A stretch of 10,819 bases of DNA from Desulfobacula sp. (GTDB lineage: Bacteria > Desulfobacterota > Desulfobacteria > Desulfobacterales > Desulfobacteraceae). Position 1 is the first letter of the stretch. Each line of letters opens with the position of its first letter. The stretch spans positions 1 through 10,819 of the forward strand of contig JAABTB010000029.1 of the NCBI GenBank assembly GCA_011390085.1. The letters are read 5' to 3'. Below, piece by piece: positions 1 through 6,566 of the stretch. Below the pieces are notes generated by a model that ran no database searches, was not told the origin of the DNA, and saw nothing but the letters and a program-made list of their open reading frames with translations. The position numbers were made by a program, and so were the translations under genes.

Positions 1-234
1 TGAGATATAGGCTTACAAAATAAATTAGAATTAAGATATTTGCTTTCGATAGTTATAAAAAATCAAAACAATTCCTTATAAAATTAAAATTATTGCTTGA
101 CAAAGAAATGGGGATTTGGTTAGGTTTAATAAAAATAGAAAATGTTCATGCTGCGTCTTTTTTTATCTGAGTTGACATCGTCTGTTTTTTAATGCTGCAA
201 TTTATAACACCTAATTTCATAAGGAGGATAAACC
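1..234 (+). promoter_or_regulatory. AT-rich leader with candidate promoter elements
   Basis: No credible gene is seen in this stretch. It is strongly AT-rich with A and T runs. Two perfect TTGACA hexamers lie at 97-102 and 172-177, exactly 75 bp apart. A near-consensus -10 box, TATAAC, is at 203-208, but it sits 25 bp from the nearer TTGACA, too far for a standard sigma-70 promoter. The upstream TTGACA has only a weak partner (TAGGTT at 121-126, 18 bp spacer). The start of the catabolic gene block is therefore probably here, but the exact promoter cannot be fixed. An Lrp-type regulator is encoded downstream, and proteins of that family often bind AT-rich upstream DNA, so this is a plausible target (inference). 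Confidence 0.4.
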
Positions 235-1857
235 ATGCCGATCAAAGGGAAAACACTGACTCTGGACGGATATACATTAACCATTGAAGAATTGATGAAG
301 GCAGGGAATGATCTGTCCATCAAAGTCAAGGTGGCGGATAAAAACTGGCCCAAGATTCGAGAGTGCAGGGCACTGGTTGAAAAATGGGCCAATGAAGAGC
401 GCTGCATTTATGGTGTCAATACAAGCTGCGGCGGTCTGGTTGACTATCTCTTGCCCAGAGAAAGAGATAATGATTTTCAGAAAAACCTTGTTCGAAGTAT
501 TACTACCCAGGTGGGAAAACCATTTGAGGACTCAATGGTTCGAAAATTCATGATTGCAAGAGCCAATTCTCTCTGTCGTGGTTTTTCCGGAATCAAGGAA
601 AAGAACTTGAAAATTTACCTGGATATGATCAATAAACACGTTTTCCCGGTTGTTCCGAGAAAAGGGTCCCTTGGCACCAGCGGGGATTTAGGCCCCCTTG
701 GCTGTATCGCCAGCGTTGCGTTTGGCGAATGGAAAGCCGTCTATAAAGGGAAGGTCATGCCGGGAAAAGAAGCAATGGATGCTGCCGGTGTTGAGCTCAT
801 GCATTTGAATGCCAAAGAAGGTCTTTCCCTGATCAATGGAACCTCCGGAATGGTGGGTCTTGCCTGTACTGTTATCTCGGAAGCGACGAATACATTGAAA
901 AATTCCGATATTATAGCTGCTTTTGCTATTGAAACCCTCATGGGAAGATTTAATCCTTTTGATCCCATTGTACATGAACAAAAATATCACCCCGGTCAAT
1001 ATGCTACTGCAATGAATTTAACAAAGCTGCTTAAAGGAAGTGAACTGGCAATTGATGAGATAGAACTCTCTTTAAAACTTCAGTCGACACTCAAGGAGCA
1101 CAAAGGGGTGTCTGTGGCGCATATCCCGGTTGAAGATGCTTACTCTATCCGGTGCACGCCTCAGTTTGTAGGGCCTACAAAAGAAGCGGTGCAACATGCC
1201 CGTGAAGTTCTTTTAAGAGAACTTAATTCCAGCAATGATAATCCATTAATTTTTACCGAACTGGATACATTTTTTCACAATGGTCATTTCCATGGCCAGC
1301 CCATCTCTTTTGCAATGGATTGTCTGGGAATTGCAATGGTTAACCTCGGGGTTGTCAGTGACAGGCGCATTGATAGATTCATGGATGAGCATCACAGCAC
1401 AGGGTTACCCCCCTTCTTGTGCAAAGAAGACACCGGTGTCCGCATGGGTCTCATGGGCGGTCAGTTCATGACGACCTCCCTTGTGGCTGAAAACCGAACT
1501 CTTGCCGTACCTGCCTCCATCCAGTCCATAACATCAACAGCAGATTTTCAGGATATTGTCAGCTTTGGTTTGATTGCCGGAAGAAAAGCCCGGAAAATTG
1601 TTGAAAACACCAACCATATCCTGTCCTTCGAGCTTCTCTGTGCAGCCCAGGCAGCAGACATCAGAGGGCCTGAGAAATTGAGCCCTGCCGGGAAAATCAT
1701 GCACAAAGCCGTGCGGGAAACCCTGGAGTATATGAATTATGACAAGGTATATATTGATGACCTTGAAGAACTGAAAAAAAGAATCGAATCCGGTGAGTTC
1801 GTGGAAAGGGTTGAAAAAGAAGTCGGCGAACTTCTGATCGTTCATGAAAAAAAATAA
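235..1857 (+). CDS. MIO-dependent aromatic amino acid 2,3-aminomutase or ammonia-lyase
   Basis: This is a 540-residue member of the histidine/phenylalanine/tyrosine ammonia-lyase superfamily, whose electrophilic MIO cofactor forms from three of its own residues. The cofactor triad is Thr148-Ser149-Gly150 inside GSLGTSGDLGPL, not the usual Ala-Ser-Gly. Other family marks are the lid-loop tyrosine Tyr59 (IYGVNTSCGG), Asn201 (LINGTSG), Tyr303 and Arg306 (EDAYSIRCTPQ), NSSNDNP at 331-337 and FHNGHFHGQ at 347-355. The substrate-selecting pair that is Ser-His in histidine ammonia-lyase and His-Leu in tyrosine ammonia-lyase reads Ser88-Ile89, which argues against histidine. From memory, motif wording and the TSG triad closely match the Pantoea phenylalanine aminomutase AdmH, so L-Phe or L-Tyr to beta-Phe or beta-Tyr is the favoured reaction; simple ammonia release remains possible. 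The ATG follows AAGGAGG (221-227) by 7 bases. The next gene starts 20 bp after the stop. No signal peptide is seen; cytoplasmic. Confidence 0.9.
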   Translation: MPIKGKTLTLDGYTLTIEELMKAGNDLSIKVKVADKNWPKIRECRALVEKWANEERCIYGVNTSCGGLVDYLLPRERDNDFQKNLVRSITTQVGKPFEDSMVRKFMIARANSLCRGFSGIKEKNLKIYLDMINKHVFPVVPRKGSLGTSGDLGPLGCIASVAFGEWKAVYKGKVMPGKEAMDAAGVELMHLNAKEGLSLINGTSGMVGLACTVISEATNTLKNSDIIAAFAIETLMGRFNPFDPIVHEQKYHPGQYATAMNLTKLLKGSELAIDEIELSLKLQSTLKEHKGVSVAHIPVEDAYSIRCTPQFVGPTKEAVQHAREVLLRELNSSNDNPLIFTELDTFFHNGHFHGQPISFAMDCLGIAMVNLGVVSDRRIDRFMDEHHSTGLPPFLCKEDTGVRMGLMGGQFMTTSLVAENRTLAVPASIQSITSTADFQDIVSFGLIAGRKARKIVENTNHILSFELLCAAQAADIRGPEKLSPAGKIMHKAVRETLEYMNYDKVYIDDLEELKKRIESGEFVERVEKEVGELLIVHEKK

Positions 1858-1877
1858 GGGCCAAAGGATAGGACATC

Positions 1878-3215
1878 ATGATTGAAGAGCAGATTGAAAA
1901 GAAGATTGCTGATGCCTACAGGGTGAAATTCCCGGTTTCGCGAGAGCATCATGAAAAACTGATCAATTATATTCCCGGTGGTGCGACCCGAAGTTTATCT
2001 TATTTCAAACCCTTTCCCATCCACATCGATTATGGTGAGGGAGCCTTTGTCTTCACTCCTGAAGGCCACAAGCTTCTGGATGTTACCAATGCCTATGGCG
2101 CCATTGTCCATGGGCATGGTGACCCGGATGTGGTAAAAGCCGTCCAGGCCGGTATTGCCGGAGGGTCCCAGTATTCCAGCCCGACCCAGGGCCAGTACAA
2201 GCTTGCCAAGCTTTTGTGTGAAAGGGTTCCGGGGTTTGACCGGGTCAGGTTCCTGAATTCCGGTACTGAAGCCACCCTGTTTGCCATGAGAACGGCCAGG
2301 GCCTATGCGGGGAAAGATAAAATCCTGAAAATGGTGGGCGGCTATCACGGCACCCATGACAGCGTGGCCGCCTCCACCAAGAAAAACGTCATCACAGCCG
2401 GTATTCCCAAGGGCATGACCCAGGATATGCTGGAAGTGACCTTTAATGATTTTGATGCTTTGGAAAAAAAGGTCAGGGAGAATGCCTCGGAGCTGGCCGC
2501 CGTTATTATGGAGCCCTTTTTGGGGGCCGGAGGGGTGGTGCTTCCGAAAAAAGGGTATCTGGAGCATGTGCGCAAAGTCACCCGGGACCATAAGGTCCTG
2601 CTGATTTTTGATGAAATCTTTTCTTACCGGGTGGATACGGGCGGGTGCCAGAAGCTCTGGGGCGTGACACCGGATCTGACAACGGTGGGCAAGGTTGTGG
2701 GTGGCGGGCTTCCCATTGGTGTGTTTGGCGGGAAAAAAGAAATCATGAACATCTATTGTCATGAAAATACCGACAGGCCCCTGTATCATTCCGGAACCTT
2801 TAACGGCTATGAAACCGTTATGCAGGCCGGTTATGCAGCCCTGTCCAAATATGATGAAAAGGCCGTGGCCTATATCAACGGCCTTGGGGCAAGGCTCCAG
2901 GAAGGGCTCTTGAAAAGTATTAAGACCAATGGATTGAAGATCCAGTCCAACCGGATCGGGTCCCTTCTGAACCTTCATTTTTATAATGAACCCATCACCA
3001 CGGCAGAGCAGGTTTTAAAGTCGGAAGAAAAGCTCCATGCCTTAATGCACCTGTCCCTTTTAAACAAGGGGGTTTTTACCATCCCCAGGGGGCTGTTCAT
3101 CCTGTCGACGGCCATGACCAACAAGGAAATTGATTTTCTGCTGGATAAAATAGATGAAACCTTAAAAGAATTGTTGCCATTAATTCAAGAAAATTATAAC
3201 CATTTACTCTTGTAA
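1878..3215 (+). CDS. class III PLP aminotransferase, likely for a beta-amino acid
   Basis: This 445-residue protein is a fold-type I, class III aminotransferase. The PLP lysine is Lys272 (TTVGKVVGGG) and the ring-nitrogen aspartate is Asp245 (LLIFDEIFS). The phosphate and ring contacts SGTEA (128-132) and GGYHGTHD (154-161) are present, and HSGTFNG (304-310) completes the site. Automatic annotation would probably say glutamate-1-semialdehyde aminomutase (HemL). The N-terminal IPGGATRSL with Arg38 and the C-terminal IPRGLFILS with Arg404 instead resemble the Variovorax beta-phenylalanine aminotransferase, where arginines in these places bind substrate carboxylate (recalled, not aligned). The likely role is to move the amino group of the beta-amino acid made upstream onto a keto acid such as 2-oxoglutarate, leaving a 3-oxo acid for the BKACE gene. 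The start follows AAGGA (1864-1868) with a 9-base spacer, and the upstream stop is 20 bp away, so the two genes are surely co-transcribed. The amino acceptor is unknown. Confidence 0.88.
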   Translation: MIEEQIEKKIADAYRVKFPVSREHHEKLINYIPGGATRSLSYFKPFPIHIDYGEGAFVFTPEGHKLLDVTNAYGAIVHGHGDPDVVKAVQAGIAGGSQYSSPTQGQYKLAKLLCERVPGFDRVRFLNSGTEATLFAMRTARAYAGKDKILKMVGGYHGTHDSVAASTKKNVITAGIPKGMTQDMLEVTFNDFDALEKKVRENASELAAVIMEPFLGAGGVVLPKKGYLEHVRKVTRDHKVLLIFDEIFSYRVDTGGCQKLWGVTPDLTTVGKVVGGGLPIGVFGGKKEIMNIYCHENTDRPLYHSGTFNGYETVMQAGYAALSKYDEKAVAYINGLGARLQEGLLKSIKTNGLKIQSNRIGSLLNLHFYNEPITTAEQVLKSEEKLHALMHLSLLNKGVFTIPRGLFILSTAMTNKEIDFLLDKIDETLKELLPLIQENYNHLLL

Positions 3216-3228
3216 TGAGGTTTGATTA

Positions 3229-3252
3229 ATGTATTTCAAAAAGAGAAAATAA
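3229..3252 (+). CDS. possible 7-codon leader peptide before the Lrp-type gene
   Basis: An ATG at 3229 opens a 7-codon frame reading MYFKKRK. Its TAA stop abuts the ATG of the regulator with no intervening base. TGAGG at 3216-3220 lies 8 bases upstream and could serve as a ribosome binding site, whereas the regulator's own start has only a poor purine stretch (AAGAGAAAA) before it. Translation of the mini-frame could deliver ribosomes to the regulator start by termination-reinitiation. A frame this short can arise by chance, so this is a tentative call. Confidence 0.25.
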   Translation: MYFKKRK

Positions 3253-3735
3253 ATGGTTCTGGACAAGATTGACAAACAGATTTTAAACACGCTTCAGGAG
3301 AATGGCAAAACAACCAATTCCAAACTGTCTAAAATTGTCGGGATTTCAGCCCCTGCAACCCTTGAAAGGGTTAAAAGGCTTGAGCTTGCAGGGGTGATTT
3401 CCCATTTTACGGCTGTATTGGACCCGGAAAAGATCGGGTTTTCGATCATGGCCATGGTCAGTATCAGCCTGAGTTTGAGCAGCCTGTCATCGGTGGCGGC
3501 CATTAAAAAACGATTTGTTGCCCTGGATGAGGTGGTGGAATGCTACCAGATCGCAGGGGCCAATGATTTTGTGCTCAAGGTCATTGCAAAGGATATTAAG
3601 GCTTACGGAGAGTTTATGAATAAAAAGCTCACCCAGATAGAAGGAATTCAAATCATTAAATCCTCTTTTGTGATTGACAATGTTAAGGAAAAGAAGATGT
3701 TCGTCCTTGACCTGAATGAGGAATACGGAGTCTAG
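3253..3735 (+). CDS. Lrp/AsnC-family transcriptional regulator
   Basis: The 160-residue length and layout are those of a standard Lrp/AsnC protein. An N-terminal winged helix-turn-helix (about 1-60) opens with LDKIDKQILNTLQENG and has its recognition part around SKIVGISAPATLERVKRLE. A short linker leads to the RAM effector domain (about 65-150), including ECYQIAGANDFVLKVIAK at 96-113, the region that binds small ligands, normally amino acids, at the dimer interface. Embedded between the aminotransferase and the BKACE gene on the same strand, it is probably a local regulator of this catabolic block that senses the aromatic amino acid or its beta isomer. The ligand and the direction of control are inferred. 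Its start has a weak ribosome site and may depend on coupling to the short frame just upstream. Confidence 0.9.
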   Translation: MVLDKIDKQILNTLQENGKTTNSKLSKIVGISAPATLERVKRLELAGVISHFTAVLDPEKIGFSIMAMVSISLSLSSLSSVAAIKKRFVALDEVVECYQIAGANDFVLKVIAKDIKAYGEFMNKKLTQIEGIQIIKSSFVIDNVKEKKMFVLDLNEEYGV

Positions 3736-3773
3736 AAAATATTAATTTTTTCAACAGGTGAAGCAAACACAAC

Positions 3774-3778
3774 AGGAG
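3774..3778 (+). promoter_or_regulatory. ribosome binding site fixing the BKACE start
   Basis: AGGAG lies 9 bases before the ATG at 3788. It favours that start over an in-frame GTG at 3758, which would add ten residues (KQTQQEKQA-like, low complexity) not expected in the family. Confidence 0.7.
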
Positions 3779-3787
3779 AAACAAGCA

Positions 3788-4723
3788 ATGGATAACAAAA
3801 TCATTATAACAGCCGCCGTTACAGGGTCTGTTCATATTCCCACCATGAGTGATTACCTCCCCATAACCCCTGACCAGATTGTGGAGGATGCCGTCAAAGC
3901 CCATGAGGCCGGTGCCGCAATTGCCCATATTCACGTTAGAAATCCTGAAAACGGACTGCCCGTATCAGATCCGGCCCTGTTCATGGAAGTCTGCAGCAAG
4001 ATCAAGAAACGATGCAATATGATTCTTCTTCCCACCACCGGCGGTGGCATGAACCAGACCACGGAAGAGAAACTCATCCCCATAAAAATGCTCAAGCCTG
4101 AAATGTGCTCGTTTGATCCGGCCCCCTTTAATTTCGGTATTTTTCAGATTGCAGGCCGGTTCAAGGAATATAAATATGCCTGGGAAAAAGACTACCTTGA
4201 ACTCTGCAAGAATGTGACCTTCAGGCCGACGTTTAACGACGATCTCATCTATGGAAAAGCCTTTCTTGAAATTGATACCAAGCCGGAACTGGAAATCTAT
4301 GAGCTGGGCCATATTTCCTATGTGAAATGGCTGTTGGAAGAAAATATGCTGAAAGCGCCGGTTCATCTCCAGTTTGTATTTGGCCCCATGGTAGGATGGA
4401 TGGTGCCGTCGGTCAAACACCTGGTGTTGATCTATGACGAGGCAAAGGAAGTTCTGGGGGAAGGCAATTTTACCTGGTCTGTGGCTGCCGGCGGCAGATT
4501 CCAGATCCCCATCACCAGTACGGCCATGGCCATGGGCGCACAGAATATCCGGGTCGGGCTTGAGGATTCCGTTTATGCCGGAAAGGGTATCATGGCAAAG
4601 GCCAGTGCCGACCAGGTCAACATGGTCAAACGGATCGCCAGGGAAATGAGTCTTGAACCGGCGTCCTCGGATGAAGCAAGACAGATTCTCAAGCTTAAAG
4701 GAATCGATAAGGTGGCGTTCTGA
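3788..4723 (+). CDS. beta-keto acid cleavage enzyme (BKACE, DUF849 family)
   Basis: This 311-residue TIM-barrel enzyme belongs to the family typified by Kce (3-keto-5-aminohexanoate cleavage enzyme). Members condense a beta-keto acid with acetyl-CoA and split it into acetoacetate and the CoA ester of the shortened acid. Metal ligands are visible as His47 and His49 (AHIHVRNP) and Glu259. Arg255-x3-Glu259-Asp260 (NIRVGLED) reproduces the Arg-x3-Glu-Asp spacing of the Kce active site, where the Arg and Asp belong to the proton-abstracting triad. The N-terminal ITAAVTGSVHIPTMS, LPTTGGG (81-87) and PELE (166-169) are also typical. Substrate differs between BKACE subgroups and cannot be read off directly. 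Following an aromatic aminomutase and a beta-aminotransferase, a 3-aryl-3-oxopropanoate giving benzoyl-CoA or 4-hydroxybenzoyl-CoA is the natural guess. The protein is cytoplasmic and lies 52 bp after the regulator stop. Confidence 0.88.
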   Translation: MDNKIIITAAVTGSVHIPTMSDYLPITPDQIVEDAVKAHEAGAAIAHIHVRNPENGLPVSDPALFMEVCSKIKKRCNMILLPTTGGGMNQTTEEKLIPIKMLKPEMCSFDPAPFNFGIFQIAGRFKEYKYAWEKDYLELCKNVTFRPTFNDDLIYGKAFLEIDTKPELEIYELGHISYVKWLLEENMLKAPVHLQFVFGPMVGWMVPSVKHLVLIYDEAKEVLGEGNFTWSVAAGGRFQIPITSTAMAMGAQNIRVGLEDSVYAGKGIMAKASADQVNMVKRIAREMSLEPASSDEARQILKLKGIDKVAF

Positions 4724-4808
4724 TTTTTTAAAACCCTTTTTTTACATGTGGGCGTTTTTTAAAAAGCAGATGCGATTTGACAGAATAATGAAAAAAAGGA
4801 GGGCATCG
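4724..4808 (+). promoter_or_regulatory. 85 bp gap with paired TTTTTTAAAA motifs and the ligase ribosome site
   Basis: Between the BKACE stop and the ligase start, TTTTTTAAAA occurs at 4724-4733 and again at 4755-4764, a 31 bp spacing that equals about three helical turns. A strong ribosome site AAGGAGG lies at 4796-4802. No clear terminator hairpin or complete promoter was found, so read-through into the ligase is likely. The paired AT motifs could be bent DNA or a regulator site, but may be chance in AT-rich spacer DNA. Confidence 0.35.
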
Positions 4809-6389
4809 TTGAATTATTCAGGTTATGCTTCAATTCATGCTCGGCATATTCCTAACAAGGTTTGCCTGATCGAAAGAACCCCGGCAGCGGGAGGGAGGCG
4901 ATCCTTTACCTGGAAGGAATTTAATGACGAGATCAACAGAACGGCGAATTATCTATCGAAGGAACTGGGGGTCAGGCATGGGGATTTTGTCATGCACCTT
5001 CAGAAAGACTCTCTGGAATGGCTGGTCACCTATTTTGCCGTCATCCGCCTGGGCGCAGTCGTTGTTCCATTGAATTTTCGTTTTGAGACCTCTGATATCC
5101 TCTATGCCGCCGAAGTTTGCAAGCCGGATGTTTTTATTCTCGGATCCGAATTTTTAGGGGTGGTCCAGCCGGGACAAAAAGACCTTGCGACCATTAAAAA
5201 CTATATCTGTATCGGCAAAGACGTCCCTAAAGACATGATCGATTTTAAAACCATCCAGGCCTATCCGGATACATCGGATGCCTTGGTGGAAGTCGACCGG
5301 GACCACGACCTTGCCATGATGTTCACTTCCGGAACAACAGGAAAACCAAAGCCTGTCCTCCATACCCATTATTCCATCAATAATACGGCCATTGGAAACG
5401 GCATGACCTATTTTGTCCAGAAGGATGATAATTATCTGTTCTTTTTACCCTTATATCACAGCGGCACCATGTTTTTATGGGCTCCTTTTTATGCCACCGG
5501 CGCAACCGGGACCATCATCAGGGATTTCCGTGACCCCAAGTGGATCATTGAAGCCGTTGCCGAGGAAAAATGTACGGACATGCTCTTTGTAGTTCCCATC
5601 GGCATTGCCGTTTTAAATGCCATTGCCAAGGGTGATCTGAATCTTGACAACTATGATCTTTCTTCGTGGAAATATATGGAGATCGGAGCCCAGCCCGTCC
5701 CCTTCGATATCATGAAACTTCTGGTTGAAAAACTGCCCTGTGCCGTATCCAATATTTACGGTATCACCGAAGGCGGCGGCGGGGGCTTGTTTAACCTCTA
5801 TCCCGAGGATGTTCTTTCCAGACCCGGTTCCATCGGTAAACCGACCTTCGGGGTTGAGGCCAAAATTGTCGGCCCCACCGGGGACGAGTTGCCCGATGGC
5901 CAGGTGGGCGAACTCATCTTCCGGACGCCCCGGATGATGCGGGAGTATTATTCAAACCCTGAAAAAACAAAAGAAACCATAAAAAATGGTTGGCTTTACA
6001 CCGGAGATTTACTAAAGAAGGACAAAGACGGATATTTTTACATTGTCGACCGGATGAAGGATATGGTCACCAGCGGGGGTGAGAATATTTTCCCGGTTGA
6101 GATTGAAGATGCATTGATGGATCATCCCGACATTGATGATGTGGCCTGCATCGGATATCCGGATGACAGGCTGGTGGAAATCGTTCTTGCCGTTATTCAG
6201 ACAAAAGAAGGAAAAGAATTGACTGAAGAAGAGGTGATCGAGTTTGCAAAATCCAAACTTTCCCTTTACAAGGTTCCGCGGAAGGTTATTTTTGACCGGG
6301 TCCCGCGGAACCCCACAGGAAAGCTGATGAAACCGCAACTCCGGGAAAAATATACCGGTCGAAGGGAGGCATTTAAAAAATTAGATTAG
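4809..6389 (+). CDS. AMP-forming acyl-CoA ligase, substrate unknown
   Basis: This is an adenylate-forming CoA ligase (ANL superfamily) that activates a carboxylic acid as an acyl-AMP and then makes the CoA thioester. With a TTG start it has 526 residues, normal for the family. The ATP-binding P-loop is FTSGTTGKPKPV (172-183); YGITEGGGG (317-325) is the A5 motif with an unusually long glycine run; YTGDLLKKDKDGYF (397-410) and DRMKDMVTSGGENIFPVEIE (414-433) form the hinge region; Lys505 in NPTGKLMK is the catalytic lysine. The TTG is chosen because AAGGAGG sits 6 bases before it and translation then begins NYSGYASIHARHIPNK, as in relatives. Earlier in-frame ATGs (for example 4788, or 4653 inside the BKACE gene) lack ribosome sites. 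In context it may re-activate the acetoacetate released by BKACE, or activate an aryl acid such as benzoate or cinnamate. The sequence does not decide. Confidence 0.88.
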   Translation: MNYSGYASIHARHIPNKVCLIERTPAAGGRRSFTWKEFNDEINRTANYLSKELGVRHGDFVMHLQKDSLEWLVTYFAVIRLGAVVVPLNFRFETSDILYAAEVCKPDVFILGSEFLGVVQPGQKDLATIKNYICIGKDVPKDMIDFKTIQAYPDTSDALVEVDRDHDLAMMFTSGTTGKPKPVLHTHYSINNTAIGNGMTYFVQKDDNYLFFLPLYHSGTMFLWAPFYATGATGTIIRDFRDPKWIIEAVAEEKCTDMLFVVPIGIAVLNAIAKGDLNLDNYDLSSWKYMEIGAQPVPFDIMKLLVEKLPCAVSNIYGITEGGGGGLFNLYPEDVLSRPGSIGKPTFGVEAKIVGPTGDELPDGQVGELIFRTPRMMREYYSNPEKTKETIKNGWLYTGDLLKKDKDGYFYIVDRMKDMVTSGGENIFPVEIEDALMDHPDIDDVACIGYPDDRLVEIVLAVIQTKEGKELTEEEVIEFAKSKLSLYKVPRKVIFDRVPRNPTGKLMKPQLREKYTGRREAFKKLD

Positions 6390-6566
6390 ACACAAAACTG
6401 CGCTGTTTTGCTTGACTTCATCCTGAACTGAAAAAACGCTGCCGTTGAGCGCGCCGAGTGAAGTGATAATTAGTTGGATTCCAAAAAAGTTGAAACCGGT
6501 GTCGGGCTTTTTAATAAGACTTACACCATAATTTATAAACTTAACGTAAAGGAAAGGAACTAAGTT
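6390..6566 (+). promoter_or_regulatory. 177 bp gap before the TRAP operon, possible second promoter
   Basis: No reading frame of note is present. A 6 bp stem with a 6-base loop (CAAAAC at 6393-6398, GTTTTG at 6405-6410) is too AT-rich to be a convincing terminator. A second weak foldback pairs AAAAAG (6484-6489) with CTTTTT (6507-6512), with CCG/CGG inside and a large internal loop. Promoter-like boxes include TTGACT (6412-6417), GATAAT (6475-6480), TTGAAA (6490-6495) and CATAAT (6527-6532), but no pair has a standard 16-18 bp spacing. The length of the gap suggests that the transporter genes may have their own promoter. Confidence 0.35.

Noticed and set aside
235..1857. Naming the first gene hutH (histidine ammonia-lyase)
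   Set aside because: The triad is TSG, the selectivity pair is Ser-Ile rather than Ser-His, and no urocanase or other hut gene is nearby.
1995..2978. A 327-residue open frame on the - strand inside the aminotransferase gene
   Set aside because: It lies wholly antisense to a gene with clear catalytic motifs, has no recognisable domain, and its composition looks like a mirror of the codon use of the real gene.
3758..3787. GTG at 3758 as the BKACE start
   Set aside because: It has no ribosome site and adds a low-complexity Gln/Lys stretch; the ATG at 3788 has AGGAG at good spacing and gives the family's N-terminus.
4653..4808. Upstream starts for the acyl-CoA ligase (4653, 4788 and others)
   Set aside because: They lack ribosome sites, the first overlaps the BKACE gene by 71 bp, and the added residues do not look like ligase sequence.
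6393..6410. CAAAAC/GTTTTG foldback as a terminator after the ligase
   Set aside because: The stem is only 6 bp, AT-rich, and lacks a following T run.
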